A stretch of 64,000 bases of DNA from Cylicocyclus nassatus (lineage: Eukaryota > Nematoda > Chromadorea > Rhabditida > Strongylidae). Made by a program: the position numbers and the translations under genes. Shown in pieces: positions 32,963 to 43,272 of this stretch; within the stretch, counting starts at the first letter, position 1, and every line of letters begins with the position of its first letter. The notes below the pieces were generated by a model. The model made no database searches. It worked only from the letters and a program-made list of their open reading frames with translations, and was not told the origin of the DNA. The stretch lies in NCBI GenBank assembly GCA_958299035.1, contig CATQJL010000305.1:34361733-34425732 (forward strand). The letters run 5' to 3'.

Positions 32963-33094
32963 TCAGGTTACCACTTCTGCGAGATCGATGGCAGCTTGAG
33001 CTTTCACCATGTACTCAAGCACCTTCATTTCTTGTTTCTCAGCCAACGAGTCAACTAGCGCGTCACCGTATTTGCGAATTTCGAAGTGCTCCAT
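32963..33094 (-). CDS. small hypothetical frame, 43 residues
   Basis: A complete ATG-to-TGA frame giving MEHFEIRKYGDALVDSLAEK, continuing QEMKVLEYMVKAQAAIDLAE and ending VVT. The composition is soluble, charged and helix-like, unlike the hydrophobic or Ser/Phe-rich noise frames nearby. No family is recognised. It could be a terminal exon of a larger gene or an exon remnant. A direct-repeat pair (about 32885-32955 and 33495-33570) flanks it. Confidence 0.3.
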   Translation of the reverse strand: MEHFEIRKYGDALVDSLAEKQEMKVLEYMVKAQAAIDLAEVVT

Positions 33095-33491
33095 GATTAA
33101 TTTGGAAGTCTTTTACAATACAATAAGAGATACGCGTTGAAAGAGTCGTCTGTCTGGTCTTGATCTTCTTGCAAAGAGGTATCTCCTTTATAGTGCGAAT
33201 CCACATTGTTCAATTTATTACAAAAGCGATTCAAAAGCGATTTTTGAGATTTTAACGCGAAAGCAGCTGCCATTATAAGAGCGTGACCAATGCGTCAAAA
33301 TCGTATTCGTAGAATAAAAAGATGACAAACGCATTGAAACGCTCGCCAATGATTTAATTGAGAATTCAGGTGTTAACCACGCGTGGATAGTTAGTCAAGA
33401 AATAGCGGTTGAAAAATCTTGAGTTTTACGTTTCAAAAGCGAAGTGGGATTGCATGCAAAACAAAATCGTACCTCTTTTTGATAGAGCCCA

Positions 33492-33617
33492 ATGCAGCGT
33501 ATGTTGGATGCCACTGATCAACTGCTGAGCAGTTTATCCGATAAAGCAAAGGAGCAAGCACAACAACGAGATAAGCAGAAACAGACGATGCGTAGATGGT
33601 GCGCTTCCCAGAAGTGA
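33492..33617 (+). CDS. small hypothetical frame, 41 residues, coiled-coil-like
   Basis: ATG-to-TGA frame MQRMLDATDQLLSSLSDKAK, continuing EQAQQRDKQKQTMRRW and ending CASQK. It is strongly helical and charged. Its first half is a diverged direct repeat of 32885-32955, where the frame is no longer open from an ATG. No family is recognised. It may be a gene fragment carried by a repeat. Confidence 0.25.
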   Translation: MQRMLDATDQLLSSLSDKAKEQAQQRDKQKQTMRRWCASQK

Positions 33618-34670
33618 TGTAGGTGCTTAATCCGAAGACCGCTTATACTTTCGAAGTACCGTTTTTTATTGTGGGGTTTGCTGAGCTTATGAGATCAACC
33701 TGCATGCTTTCTCATGGTTCGCACGATTTCTTGCTTTTTTCATCAAAAACAATTTCCAGCTTGTCATTTGCTTACCTCGTGCCGGGCCCTGCGTCGAATG
33801 CCTGCGTCGACGTAGTTTCTTCACAATAGAATAAGATTTTTTCATGAAGTTCACCAGTTAAAGCTGGTTTCTTCATGGCAATTGATGAACACAATGGAGA
33901 TATTCATGCGGTTGTATTCATCATAGTTTGCCCCAAGGCCATAGGATTAGATTTCTCGGCGCCGAGTGTATCCTCAAAGTCATTCGTATATCCTTCAACG
34001 TAGTTTCCCTTCCCCTTCCTCCCCTAAACGATTTTTGGGGCTCCCAGTATTATCACCTTCACTACGGAGAGCCCATAGCAGCTGTGACCATCTTTATGTG
34101 AGCCCGGCTTCTTCCATCGCATCTCTGCTGCCTGTCGATGGAAGAATATCTCCAAGATGCTGCGCACAATTCTAATCAAACATCTTAATTTCGATGTGGG
34201 TGTGTATTCCCGTAGATTATCGTTGTGAACCGATTCCACGACTTTGCAAACATGCTCTTTGGGCGTGGTCGGATGTCATAGACTTTATTTATGAACTTCT
34301 AAATCTAACCTAATTTCACACGCACAAGCGCGCCTTTTTCATTTTTCAAGCAAGATGCTCAGCCGCTTCAATGTAATTCGAAAACAAATCTTTGTACCGC
34401 GCGATTCTCGTAAGCAATATACAGCACGTTATAGGGTCCTTTGGTTCGAAGTCCTTTGGCGTTTTGGGCTGGTCGACTTTGGAAAATAAAATCCCCACCG
34501 TTTTGTACGCGTAAAAAATCGTCTTGTATGCGTGGAATTGTTTATATTTGAAAAATACGACTTGATTTGAGTAGTAGAATTTGTAATACTTTTTCTAATA
34601 TTTGAAAGAACGTAATCTGACATTGTGCCTCTTTGCAAAGTAATAAAAATCATTAACATTTACTTTTAGC
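33618..34670. other. no supported gene
   Basis: Frames 33623-33829, 33966-34175 and 34024-34239 have no recognisable features. The minus frame at 34024-34239 is the most protein-like (AEMRWKKPGSHKDGHSCYGL), but it has no visible partner exon. Confidence 0.4.
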
Positions 34671-34673
34671 ATA

Positions 34674-34810
34674 AGCGCCCGCCCGTAATCACAGATCGAT
34701 TGCAGGAACAGTCTAGCGGCATAGCTTTCATACATATCACGCCACATCATTGAGAAGATGACCATACAGGCTTTTATAAGCAAGCTTCAGTTTGATTGTT
34801 TCATGGTGAT
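34674..34810 (-). pseudogene. transporter-like exon relic (possible SLC22/MFS), related to 48124-48377
   Basis: The minus strand reads KACMVIFSMMWRDMYESYAARLFLQS and then hits a GTAAAT donor. This aligns at DNA and protein level with GKGGVCIVFSTMQWHDMYGR and the following VASLLLQL at 48.3 kb, including the donor position. Known: organic-cation-type MFS transporters have an E/D-(L/M)-Y-P-T-x-x-R loop after a glycine-rich helix in this region, and the match to that pattern is only partial. The upstream boundary is not clear. The family call is a weak inference. Confidence 0.3.
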
Positions 34811-36390
34811 ATTTTGATGAATAAACGGAAACAATTTGACATTTCAAGACAGCCTTGGAACTGGTTGAGAGAAACTTATTTGCTAGTCGCTTTAGCAAAG
34901 ATCAGTGCGTCGCAAAAGCTTTGTTTCGCAAAAGCTTGCTTTGGTTCTACTATCCGCATGCCTTCCTCATACTCGCCTAATGACATAATCATGGCTTTGA
35001 GACTCACCGAGCTATGGCGATCACCACAAATGTGTAAACTACCCATTCCAAAAGCTTTTCCATATAAGATCGGTAGCTATGGGAGGAAAAAATTTTCCTT
35101 AGAAGATTGTATGCCAATTTGAGTTAGTTAGTGGAATTGTTATGGTCTAATAGTCGCCATGAAAACATGAACACCGTGAGCTACATCTTGGAGCAAAAAT
35201 CTTTTCAAATTCTTAAGTAAAACTTTGACAAATCAAACATCCGCGCAATTATTCCTTCATGGCTTCAGTTTTGCGTAAAAATTAATTTTTTGCACAATTC
35301 TTATGTTAAAGTCCTGGTTTGCGCTTTTGCTTGTTGAACAAATTCACGACTATGCAGAAAGACTAATTACTGACCCACTTTGGTGGCCCAGGAATTGCGT
35401 GGATCCGTTTGACGCACGTTTTTAAAGCTTTCACCTATTGAATTGACTTGTGCTCTTATACATTTTACCTAAATACTGATAAGGTGCTATGACCAAAATT
35501 CCATCTCAAGACCTTGGCTGTAACTGCTCCACGAATGCGAATTTCGTGGCAGACAGAGGTAAACATTCCTTAGCCCGTCATTATGATTATGATGACGGTG
35601 CCACTCTGCCTTAGATTCATATGATAAAGCAAGATTCATGCAAAAGGGAATGCAACACCATGATAATGAAAGTACTTAATAATATAAAATTCATAAGCGG
35701 AATCCAAATTATGAATGAATGCGTGCAAGATCCATGCGTTAGAATCTATATAATCAATAATGACATGTAACAGTACATTTAGACAAGTAAGAAAAGATAT
35801 CAAGATGAGCATTACTATAATGCCTAAGCCTCGTAATCTACATCAAAGTGATTTGAATCTGATTGGTCTTCTCTAGCCTGAGATGTAAAAAAATAAAAAA
35901 ATAGAACACACGAGATTTTGGCTTGCTTTTAATTCCTTAATTTGGAGGCCATTTGAAATAGGATTCCTAATGTGAGCAAAAAAACAGTTCTTTTTAAGTG
36001 CAAAAAGAAGTAGTTAACTTGCCTTTGAAACAAAGTAACATGTTAAAACGACTATCTCACTTGAGTGGTCCTGTATTTGGAAACCTGAAAATTCGCTGAA
36101 ATTTGGACCACAGGGGTTTTACTTGCTAATTGGAAAACGATGCTCTTATGCTTTATCGATTTTCAATTATACTTTAAGTATAATAATGAGTCAAACAAAA
36201 AACATCAATGTGCTAGTATTTTGCATGGCGGGCTATTTGACATTGTTAAGGGCCATGATAAGGACCACCCCCCCTCTCTGATTCTCAATACGACCCCCAA
36301 GTGTGGCATGCCACACCCCGCGCTTGACCCTGATCATCCTTACATTGACTTAGTGATTTGGCGAGCTACAGGATCAAAGAGAGAAATCAT
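34811..36390. other. no supported gene
   Basis: A 108-residue plus frame at 34796-35122 has no recognisable domain and begins inside the reverse of the transporter-like relic. The rest is AT-rich. A short C-run repeat related to 11.8-13.4 kb lies at 36255-36340. Confidence 0.4.
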
Positions 36391-36445
36391 TTCTGCGCTA
36401 TCCACAGCTTGAGGTTCCTGAATTGTGAAAGAATTGCTTGTTGTC

Positions 36446-36571
36446 ATGGTCTTGGGATGGACTGATATGCTACGCTTTGCCGCTATCATCATGACACTAT
36501 CTTTACACACCTTCATCAGATAGTCATTTCAGTCAGACACAGCACGCGATTTCACACGGTACTATTCACAA
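36446..36571 (+). pseudogene. relic of chemoreceptor exon 1 (third locus)
   Basis: From its ATG it aligns with exon 1 of chemoreceptor A (6741-6869): MVLGWTDMLRFAAIIMTLSL against MVLLLPDMLHIAATVITLPL. Two single-base deletions and a TAG break the frame within TM1. Homology extends into the upstream flank (AATCATTT...TGAG.. blocks at 36385-36440 against 6675-6735) and into the intron (37880-38045 against 7380-7510). No exon 2 was found after it. Confidence 0.6.
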
Positions 36572-37119
36572 ATATACTAGAAACGTTGGATATTAAATGA
36601 TTGTAACCTCTTAAGTCCTTTGTAAGAACAAGGTTTTTTGGTATTGCAATTGTGTCAATACAGACCTCATGAAAAGCATTGGACTTCCTCATTGAGAATT
36701 CAACGATAAAAAGAGGGAAAGACCTTTTGGAATCGGCTAAAAAGTTTGTCAGAGAACAAATTCCCTTCAAGATATAGTATTAGGTTGTCAGAAGCTAAAG
36801 CGCTTCTTATTTTCTTGTTATGACAGCGCAAGGAGATCAGAACCAGAAATGTGTGAGAGATACTGTTCGATAGAGCATAGCAAGCTTCACAATCTAGCAT
36901 GCTTGCTTTTGCAGCAAGTTTAATCCCGTTTGGAACAAAGTTTAGAGTTTTGAATTTGAAATAGAAAGAAAAATCGGATTTCGGCCGGGAACTATGGATT
37001 TCCCGTGTACACATTTATACTATCGAAATCAATCAGTCACGCATACAGTTGCTGCATTTCGGACAGAAATAGAGAGAACGTACATTTTCGATTAAACAAT
37101 GCTGGGCCGTTTTTAGGTG

Positions 37120-37345
37120 ACTATATGTTACCAGTGTTACCCATCTTACCCGTGTTAGTAGCCAGTGTTACTCGTGTACTATAATAGAATGACACTGTGT
37201 TGGTGAACATTTCACTACGCAACAAATGAAAGCGGTAACACTAGTAACACTAATAAAATGGGTAACATTGGTAACACTGGTAACACTTGTGACGTTAATA
37301 ACAAGGACACGGGTAACACTTGTGACACGAGTTGCACTAGTAATC
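37120..37345. repeat. GTAACACTG minisatellite, partly inverted
   Basis: Repeats of 9-12 bp around GTAACACTG occur as TACCAGTGTTACCC-type units (37125-37185) and in the opposite orientation (37230-37345). This explains the Leu/Val-rich minus frame at 37215-37433. Confidence 0.6.
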
Positions 37346-37600
37346 TATGGTTAAAGCCGTACACTAGTAGTCCTATACTAAAGCCTCGCTGAGTATAAAT
37401 GGAAAATTTTATGGGAGTCTGAGAGGAATGCATATTAGCACAAGAAGAGTAGGAGAACTAGATTTGGTACTTCCCGAGAATCATTAGAAGGCTACAAAAC
37501 TTTACAGTTGTAATTGAAGAGGCTTGTAGTATACAACCACATAACACTTGAAATATTTCACGGATCAAATAAATACTTAATTTTTTGAGCCCGTTGTGTA

Positions 37601-37840
37601 AGGGGCTTGCGTAGAGTTCACGCGATTTGATCGTCGCGATTGATCGCGACAAGGCAAATGTAACAATATCATTGCATGCCGATCTTCTTGCATTTCGGTT
37701 GTGATAATTTTTTAACGCGATTAATCGTGACTATTTATCACAACCGAAATACAAAAAGTTCGGCATGCAATGAACTCGTGGCACTTGCGTTTTACCGATT
37801 GAATCGCGACGATCAAATCGCGTGAATTCTGTCCGGGGCC
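37601..37840. mobile_element. TA-flanked MITE, same family as 1220-1436
   Basis: Ends are AGAGTTCACGCGATTTGATC and its inverse near 37805-37828, with TA outside. The interior CATTTCGGTTGTGATAA is mirrored by TTATCACAACCGAAAT. It is better preserved than the copy at 1220. Confidence 0.7.
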
Positions 37841-38214
37841 TAAGGGACTTAAAGATTGAAACTGAGGAAGTGCCGTTTGTATGGTCCTCTTTCTTTCACA
37901 TGCAAATGATAAGCTAAGACGGCCTTGTGGATGAAGCACCGCAGACACTCGAGAATGGTCTTTTCTCTCAAATTTTCCACTAGTGATATCAAGTTCACAT
38001 CCAAGCAAAAGTTGTATGTGACTTCTTCTCCAATAACCTACACTTATCAAAGTCGAATGACTTGAAATGCCTCTCAACTATGAGTATGTCTCTCCAGACG
38101 AAGGAAGGGACTCAAAAACAACTGATTTGGTTTCTTATTATTCGCTGAATCCAGACCGTTACTTATTAAAGATAAGAATAAGTGATATATTGAATTAACA
38201 CATTCATGGCGCGT

Positions 38215-38373
38215 TCAACCACTTGTCGTTGCCTCTGTTCCAGATGTAGATGCTATCGTGGAGTGGCTTGTTTCTTGCTCACTCGCCATTTCTGCGGCAG
38301 TGCTAGTCTCAGCTGCAGAGCTAGTGGGCGTTGAACCACTCGTCGTTGCCTCTGTTCCAGATGTAGATGCCAT
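38215..38373 (-). CDS. small low-complexity frame, 52 residues, with a duplicated end motif
   Basis: The frame reads MASTSGTEATTSGS near the start and ASTSGTEATTSG just before the stop, with a Ser/Thr/Ala/Glu spacer between. The underlying DNA repeat is about 40 bp (38215-38250 and 38330-38373). It resembles a mucin-like or stalk segment. No family is recognised, and it could equally be a tandem-repeat accident. Confidence 0.25.
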   Translation of the reverse strand: MASTSGTEATTSGSTPTSSAAETSTAAEMASEQETSHSTIASTSGTEATTSG

Positions 38374-39157
38374 TCTCTAGAGTTCGTGAGCAAACAAATA
38401 CATCTTATACAAATGAATGAGACTCTCGAAGATAACGAATTCTCGCCAGAATGGTTTTACAAAGTTTGAGCAAAGGTAAATGCTATCTGGTAAAAGCGCA
38501 TGAGGCTGAGTCTGCCACAGGTGAAGCTTTCAGCAAAGGAGTAAAAAAGAAGAGGCAAAGGATGCGCGTGAATCGTGTTCTCATTTACTATAAAACAGCT
38601 GTCTTCTCACCATTGTAGTGGTTTACTAATCTTGGGCTAATGCGTTTAAATTCAGGATAATCTACGTAGATGAGGAGCCTTGCGCTGGATAGCAATTAGA
38701 AAATAACAAGCATCAGTTATTCCAGTTATTTTAACTGGGAGTTGTATCGTTAGAATTTATTTCTCGCCTAAATCAAAATCATAAAACCGTGAAGGAAAGT
38801 CCTTTTTTTTCTCTGGTTGAATCATATAGAGGCCAGAAAAATGAGCAAATGCCTAAGTTTTGATTATGCTCTCATTAATTAATCTTCCTAACATCTCTTT
38901 TTTTGAGTTCGAAGTTGTAATTCTTCGTTTGTTGAGGGCATGTACCATGGAATAGTACTAAGTTTTTTCGGGATGATAACCTCGGGTTTTATCATATTGT
39001 GCGATTTTTCATTTGTTGCTATAAAGCAGGTTATGGAGCAAAATACCCCAATCACTGCATCTCCTTTCTCAATTCGCTCATCTTTCTTCAATGTGGCTAG
39101 CGCAATGATATGGAATGGCTTCGATTTGCTCAAAGTGGGGGTGCAAATAAGCTATTA
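38374..39157. other. no supported gene; one hydrophobic plus-strand frame
   Basis: A plus frame from 38940 to about 39140 reads YHGIVLSFFGMITSGFIILC and continues with a second hydrophobic patch SSFFNVASAMIWNGF. It could be a membrane-protein exon. No homologue is recognised and no splice partners were found. Confidence 0.3.
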
Positions 39158-39165
39158 CCGTAGCA

Positions 39166-39406
39166 CAGTGGCGGTCCCAGGATTTCGGATCGAGGGGGGC
39201 GACAAAAATAAAAAAGTGAAATAATAAAATAAACAATAAAATAATGCACCTCATTTTTTTACAGGGTTTGATTGAATTTTTAGAAAATTTAAAAATTTAT
39301 TGTTATTCAAAAAAATAAAGAAGTCACCTGCACATCTTTATAGCCCATACAATTAACTTTCAAAAATTTCGCTACCCATTCACGCCTCCCCCTCTGACCA
39401 CCAATG
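39166..39406. mobile_element. hAT-type MITE with near-perfect 8-bp target duplication
   Basis: Starts CAGTGGCGGTCCCAGGATTT. It is flanked by CCGTAGCA (39158-39165) and CCGTAGCT (39407-39414), a 7/8 match. It shares the internal block ending in CTTTCAAAAATTTCGCTACC with the other copies. The right terminus has decayed to GACCACCAATG. Confidence 0.7.
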
Positions 39407-40238
39407 CCGTAGCTCACACATCAGTATTCTGAAGACTTCAGAATATTACAAACTTTCATGTCTAGGATACGTTACACAGTACTCACATAATCGCCGGAGG
39501 CAGGCCGCCATGCGATTTATGGGCGGGCGGGCACCGGAAAAATAGTTCGCTGATCCCCTGTCCGCTTGCAGATATTTGGAGGAATTTTAGCGAAATTTTA
39601 GACGAATGCTTGAAGAACAACCGCGGTTTTCTTATAGATTAGCTGCGGCGCAGTGGCCGCATTCTCGCGGACATTTCGCGAGAATATGCAAAATTTTTGA
39701 GGGCCGCACGGTCCTTTGTAAAGGACCGCGCAGCCCCCAGGTACTTTCCGCTGAGAGAAAGTACCTCAAACTTGAGTAATTAAACCAATGGTGACACCTC
39801 TGCCACACAGAGTCTTACCTGTGCTCACGTATGCCCGAAACTGAGTAAAAAGAGTCCGAGCGCCTGCTGAAAGTTCGGCCAGCATATGCAGAAAGAGATT
39901 AATTGACGAGCGCCTGCAGAAAATTCTGTGTTGCTGCCCGCTGGCAGAACATTAGACAGTAAAGGAAGTATCGCTCGCTGAAGGTTTGGCCACGCCCCAA
40001 AATCCTGATGACCGCTTGCAGAAAAGCGCGAGTTTGCGGACCGCCTGCCCCCGGCAATTATCTGAGATAGAAACAATCCATGAAAAAGCAGCCCAGATCG
40101 ATTCCGCTCTGATGAGCCTGTAGAAAGTCAACCAGTTTGTTTGCTGACCATTAGCTCCGTGACGGGGATTGCTTTCGAAGGTCATCCCATAAGCTGCCTG
40201 TTGACTAGTTTATGATCATACTCAGTATATGTATACAG

Positions 40239-40513
40239 CAGTGGCGTACCGAGGGGAGGGCGGGGGGGGGGGGGGCGCCCCCCCCCCGAGAACGGGTCGC
40301 GAAATTTTTGAAAGTTACTTACATGGGTCATAAAAATGTGCAAGTGACTTGTTTTTACTTGTAAGTAATTAAAAAAATTTTTAAAATTTTTTAAAAATTC
40401 ATTTTAGCCTTATAAAAAAAATTTTTCGGAGTGCGTGGCTAACGCCACGCACCATCTTTAGAAAAAAAATTTTGTCGCGCCCCCCCCGAGCCGAAATCCT
40501 GGGTACGCCACTG
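40239..40513. mobile_element. hAT-type MITE, clean reference copy
   Basis: Inverted termini are CAGTGGCGTACCGAGG and CCTGGGTACGCCACTG. A perfect 8-bp target duplication GTATACAG lies at 40231-40238 and 40514-40521. Known: 8-bp duplications and CA...TG termini are hAT hallmarks. The element is 275 bp and non-coding, with a 14-G run near the left end and C runs near both ends. It is the youngest of the four family members here. Confidence 0.88.
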
Positions 40514-40521
40514 GTATACAG

Positions 40522-41640
40522 ATAACAGATAGTCTGTTCGTACATAACTGAACTTTTCTTTTTTTCTGTTTTATTACTCTCTGCGCCGACTTGCAAAGTG
40601 GACTCAGTTCCACTTAGCTGAACGAAGTACCTATAAAACTATACCATTTTAGATTTGTGGAAACTTCCAGTAGGACTTTCTGTTGTGAAATAGTTTCACT
40701 ATTGCCTTGAAAATGGGAGATTTTGCTGCACTTGCTCAGTTGGAGGGTTCCATTAAATGTTTTTCTGAATGTTTATGACATCATAGGTTCCACTCTAACA
40801 TGCTAGTCTCACTTAACATTTCTTTGTTAACATTGCTAGGCTCTAAATAAATTCACATTGGGCGAATTAGAGAAGATTATGGACATCCTGTGCAGCTTTA
40901 CGACCCTTTAATGCGATTGATTACGGTTCATACCTGACCTTGATTGCATGGCAAAACTTGAATGCGCCATAAAGAGCCGCACTATACAAAATATCCTTGA
41001 TGTGTTTGATTTAATACACCAAGTCAAACCTCTAGTAATTAATGCGGTGCCGTCGTTCGTAATTCAAGGATAGCTTAGGATTTCGCTCCTGTTCTTCTCA
41101 CCATGAGATTGGCGGCTGAAAAGGGTCCGCTTACACAGGCGATGGCAGTCTGCGTCTCTCGCACGAGCCTGCTCTCTGATCATTCCCTAAAACCTTGATT
41201 GGACCGCGAAGCCCAGTGTATGCCAGCCGCCAATCCAATTGAATGGAAGGGAATTAGAGAACCATCCTAACTTGCACTTCAGGCTTTGCACTATGGAAAA
41301 CTGCATCCACATTACTGGTGTGTGCTGAAGTGCGCTAATCTCATTCATTTCAATGGCAACATTGTCTGTGAGCGAAAGAAAGTAGCTCAGCAGGAGGCTA
41401 ATATGAGTCAAATCGCAATTTGTCCTCTGCTCCCGTTGTGATCATTGTTATTTCGAACGACCTTCAAATGGCCGATATGCAAGCGTGAGTTCGGGATTGT
41501 TTATGCTTTTGCAGAGTTATTCCATTCATTTTTGTTTTTAGTACAACAATCTGGCGGGAATCATTTTTTGTGGTTAACCGAAATCTTCTCGAACTCTAGC
41601 CCTCGATTTGTAAACGGTTGATAACTTCGAGAGAAAGTTT
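40522..41640. other. no gene seen
   Basis: AT-rich sequence with short frames only (for example 41187-41411 minus). No repeat partner was found in the window. Confidence 0.4.
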
Positions 41641-41642
41641 GA

Positions 41643-41765
41643 GGCCTAGCCAGACTTTGCACAAAAGCGTCCAAACTTCTCTAACCTCTCTTCACTCTTT
41701 ACACGAAAAGGTGAAGAGACATTAGAGAAAATTGGGCGCTTTTGAGCGAAGTCTGGCCAGGGCCC
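41643..41765. mobile_element. short inverted-repeat MITE
   Basis: GGCCTAGCCAGACTTTGC at the left pairs with GCGAAGTCTGGCCAGGGCC at the right, and the arms continue inward for about 55 bp (TTCTCTAACCTCTCTTCAC against its inverse). A similar CCAGACT...AGTCTG core occurs in the inverted repeat at 59741-59880. Confidence 0.6.
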
Positions 41766-42880
41766 GAGTTTCAGTTGCAACTGCGTACTGTTACAGGCTG
41801 GTCATGAATATGGGATGTTAGGCTTGTATGGAGTCATTAAGTACGCTGTGAATGAATCGCGTGTTTAGAAATTGCTATTCATGGACATAATCTTCAAAGA
41901 TCTAGGTCGACATGTGTGAACTTATCTTGGACATGTTTTGAATCTAGGAGATTTCGTTTAGGTACTGTTTGTTTTAGAGTTCCAGTCCTATTTCTGAAGG
42001 GTTCGACATGATCTGCTATAGCGCTTATTCGCAGCTCTAAAGTCAATAACAGTATTCGATGAAATGAAACCTGAGGACATTTTGATGTGGTCATCGTTAA
42101 GGAAGTAAGTATTGATAGTTTTGAAGTTGCATCCTATTGCCAATCTTTAATCAACCTGAATCGCTTCATTTATCTGTTTATTGTGTACTCTTGACATATA
42201 AACGAAGCAATTCAGGTTGATCTCCATAAAGATTAGCAATAGGCTGAAGATCACATGATGATTAGTCAGTATCTCATTTCCTAAGCGGTAGGCGTTTGCT
42301 TTCGCTGTTTTCTCTAGCAGTACACTCAGGGCGAGCGGGGTGCTTTCAGTAGCATCATCATTGCTTTTCTTCACTGTTGTGGTGTCTGACTCATATTACA
42401 TCGTGTACCTCATTTCTCAAAAGAGACCTATTCTGTGCGAGTTTCCTCATTGTTTTGCACTGCAATGCAGATATCAGCACTCAAAGGTTTTGTGACAAAA
42501 GGTTTTGGCTGTGTTTTTCCAAGCAATCTAACTCATTACGCTTACTTCGCTTATGTTTTCGCTTAGGGTTCGGCCATAGGTTGCCGGCAACTGTTGTCTT
42601 TGTTGTCCGTTTTGTAGCTGCTAAGTTTTGTTTTGCAATTTGCAGGAGATTGTTTGCAGTTAATTTGAAATAAATGTCCTGTCTCTTCATTCTTTCTTCT
42701 GTCTTCTATCCACAAATGCTAGGGGTGAGATGGAGGGGGTAAAGAACGGGGTTGAGGGTCGCGCTGAAGTCCTACCCGGGGGGGGGGGCGTATTCGGCTA
42801 ATTTGGGTGGGGTTTAGAGACAAAATTGGGGTTTGGAGCTTAATTAGGGCTAGTTACAGTATGCCGCGGCAGCTTTCCGC
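41766..42880. other. no gene seen
   Basis: Frames at 42147-42374 minus and 42377-42673 plus lack recognisable domains. A direct hint of coding (LALSVLLEKTAKANAYRLG on the minus strand near 42300) has no partner exon. Confidence 0.35.
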
Positions 42881-42882
42881 AG

Positions 42883-43045
42883 CACAAAATGGGGGGACTC
42901 CGGAGCACAAATGGGAGGGCTCCGGAGCACAAAATGGCAGAGCTCCGGAGCACAAATGGGAGGGCTCCGGAGCACAAATGGGAGGGCTTTGGAGCACAAA
43001 ATGGCAGGGCTCCGGAGCACAAATGGGAGGGCTCCGGAGCACGAG
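42883..43045. repeat. 22-bp minisatellite, about seven units
   Basis: The unit is about CTCCGGAGCACAAATGGGAG, repeated head to tail with A insertions and G/C swaps. Because the unit is not a multiple of three, all six frames are open, giving false proteins such as GGLRSTNGRAPEHK on the plus strand. Confidence 0.9.
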
Positions 43046-43272
43046 TGGCAATCCCCAGCTGGGGAAACCCCGCGGCTCGGCCATTTCTGCTCCGGAGGTA
43101 TGCCATCGATTGTCCGAGCAGTCCTGATAGCGTGCCATGAAACAAAATTGAAACATGCAGGGGTAAAATTTAAAGTCAGACCCACTGATTAAGCGAGGTT
43201 TCAGAGCAACAAGTCCAGTGCCACTTAAAGTTCTGCATCATTTATTAGACTTAGCCTTAGCTTATTCAAAAA

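Noticed and set aside
37215..37433. Leu/Val/Pro-rich minus frame
   Set aside because: Translation of the GTAACACTG minisatellite.
42840..43192. Six overlapping frames of about 100 residues with repeated EHKWEGSGAQ- or CAPEPSHL-like units
   Set aside because: All six frames are open because the 22-bp minisatellite lacks stop codons.
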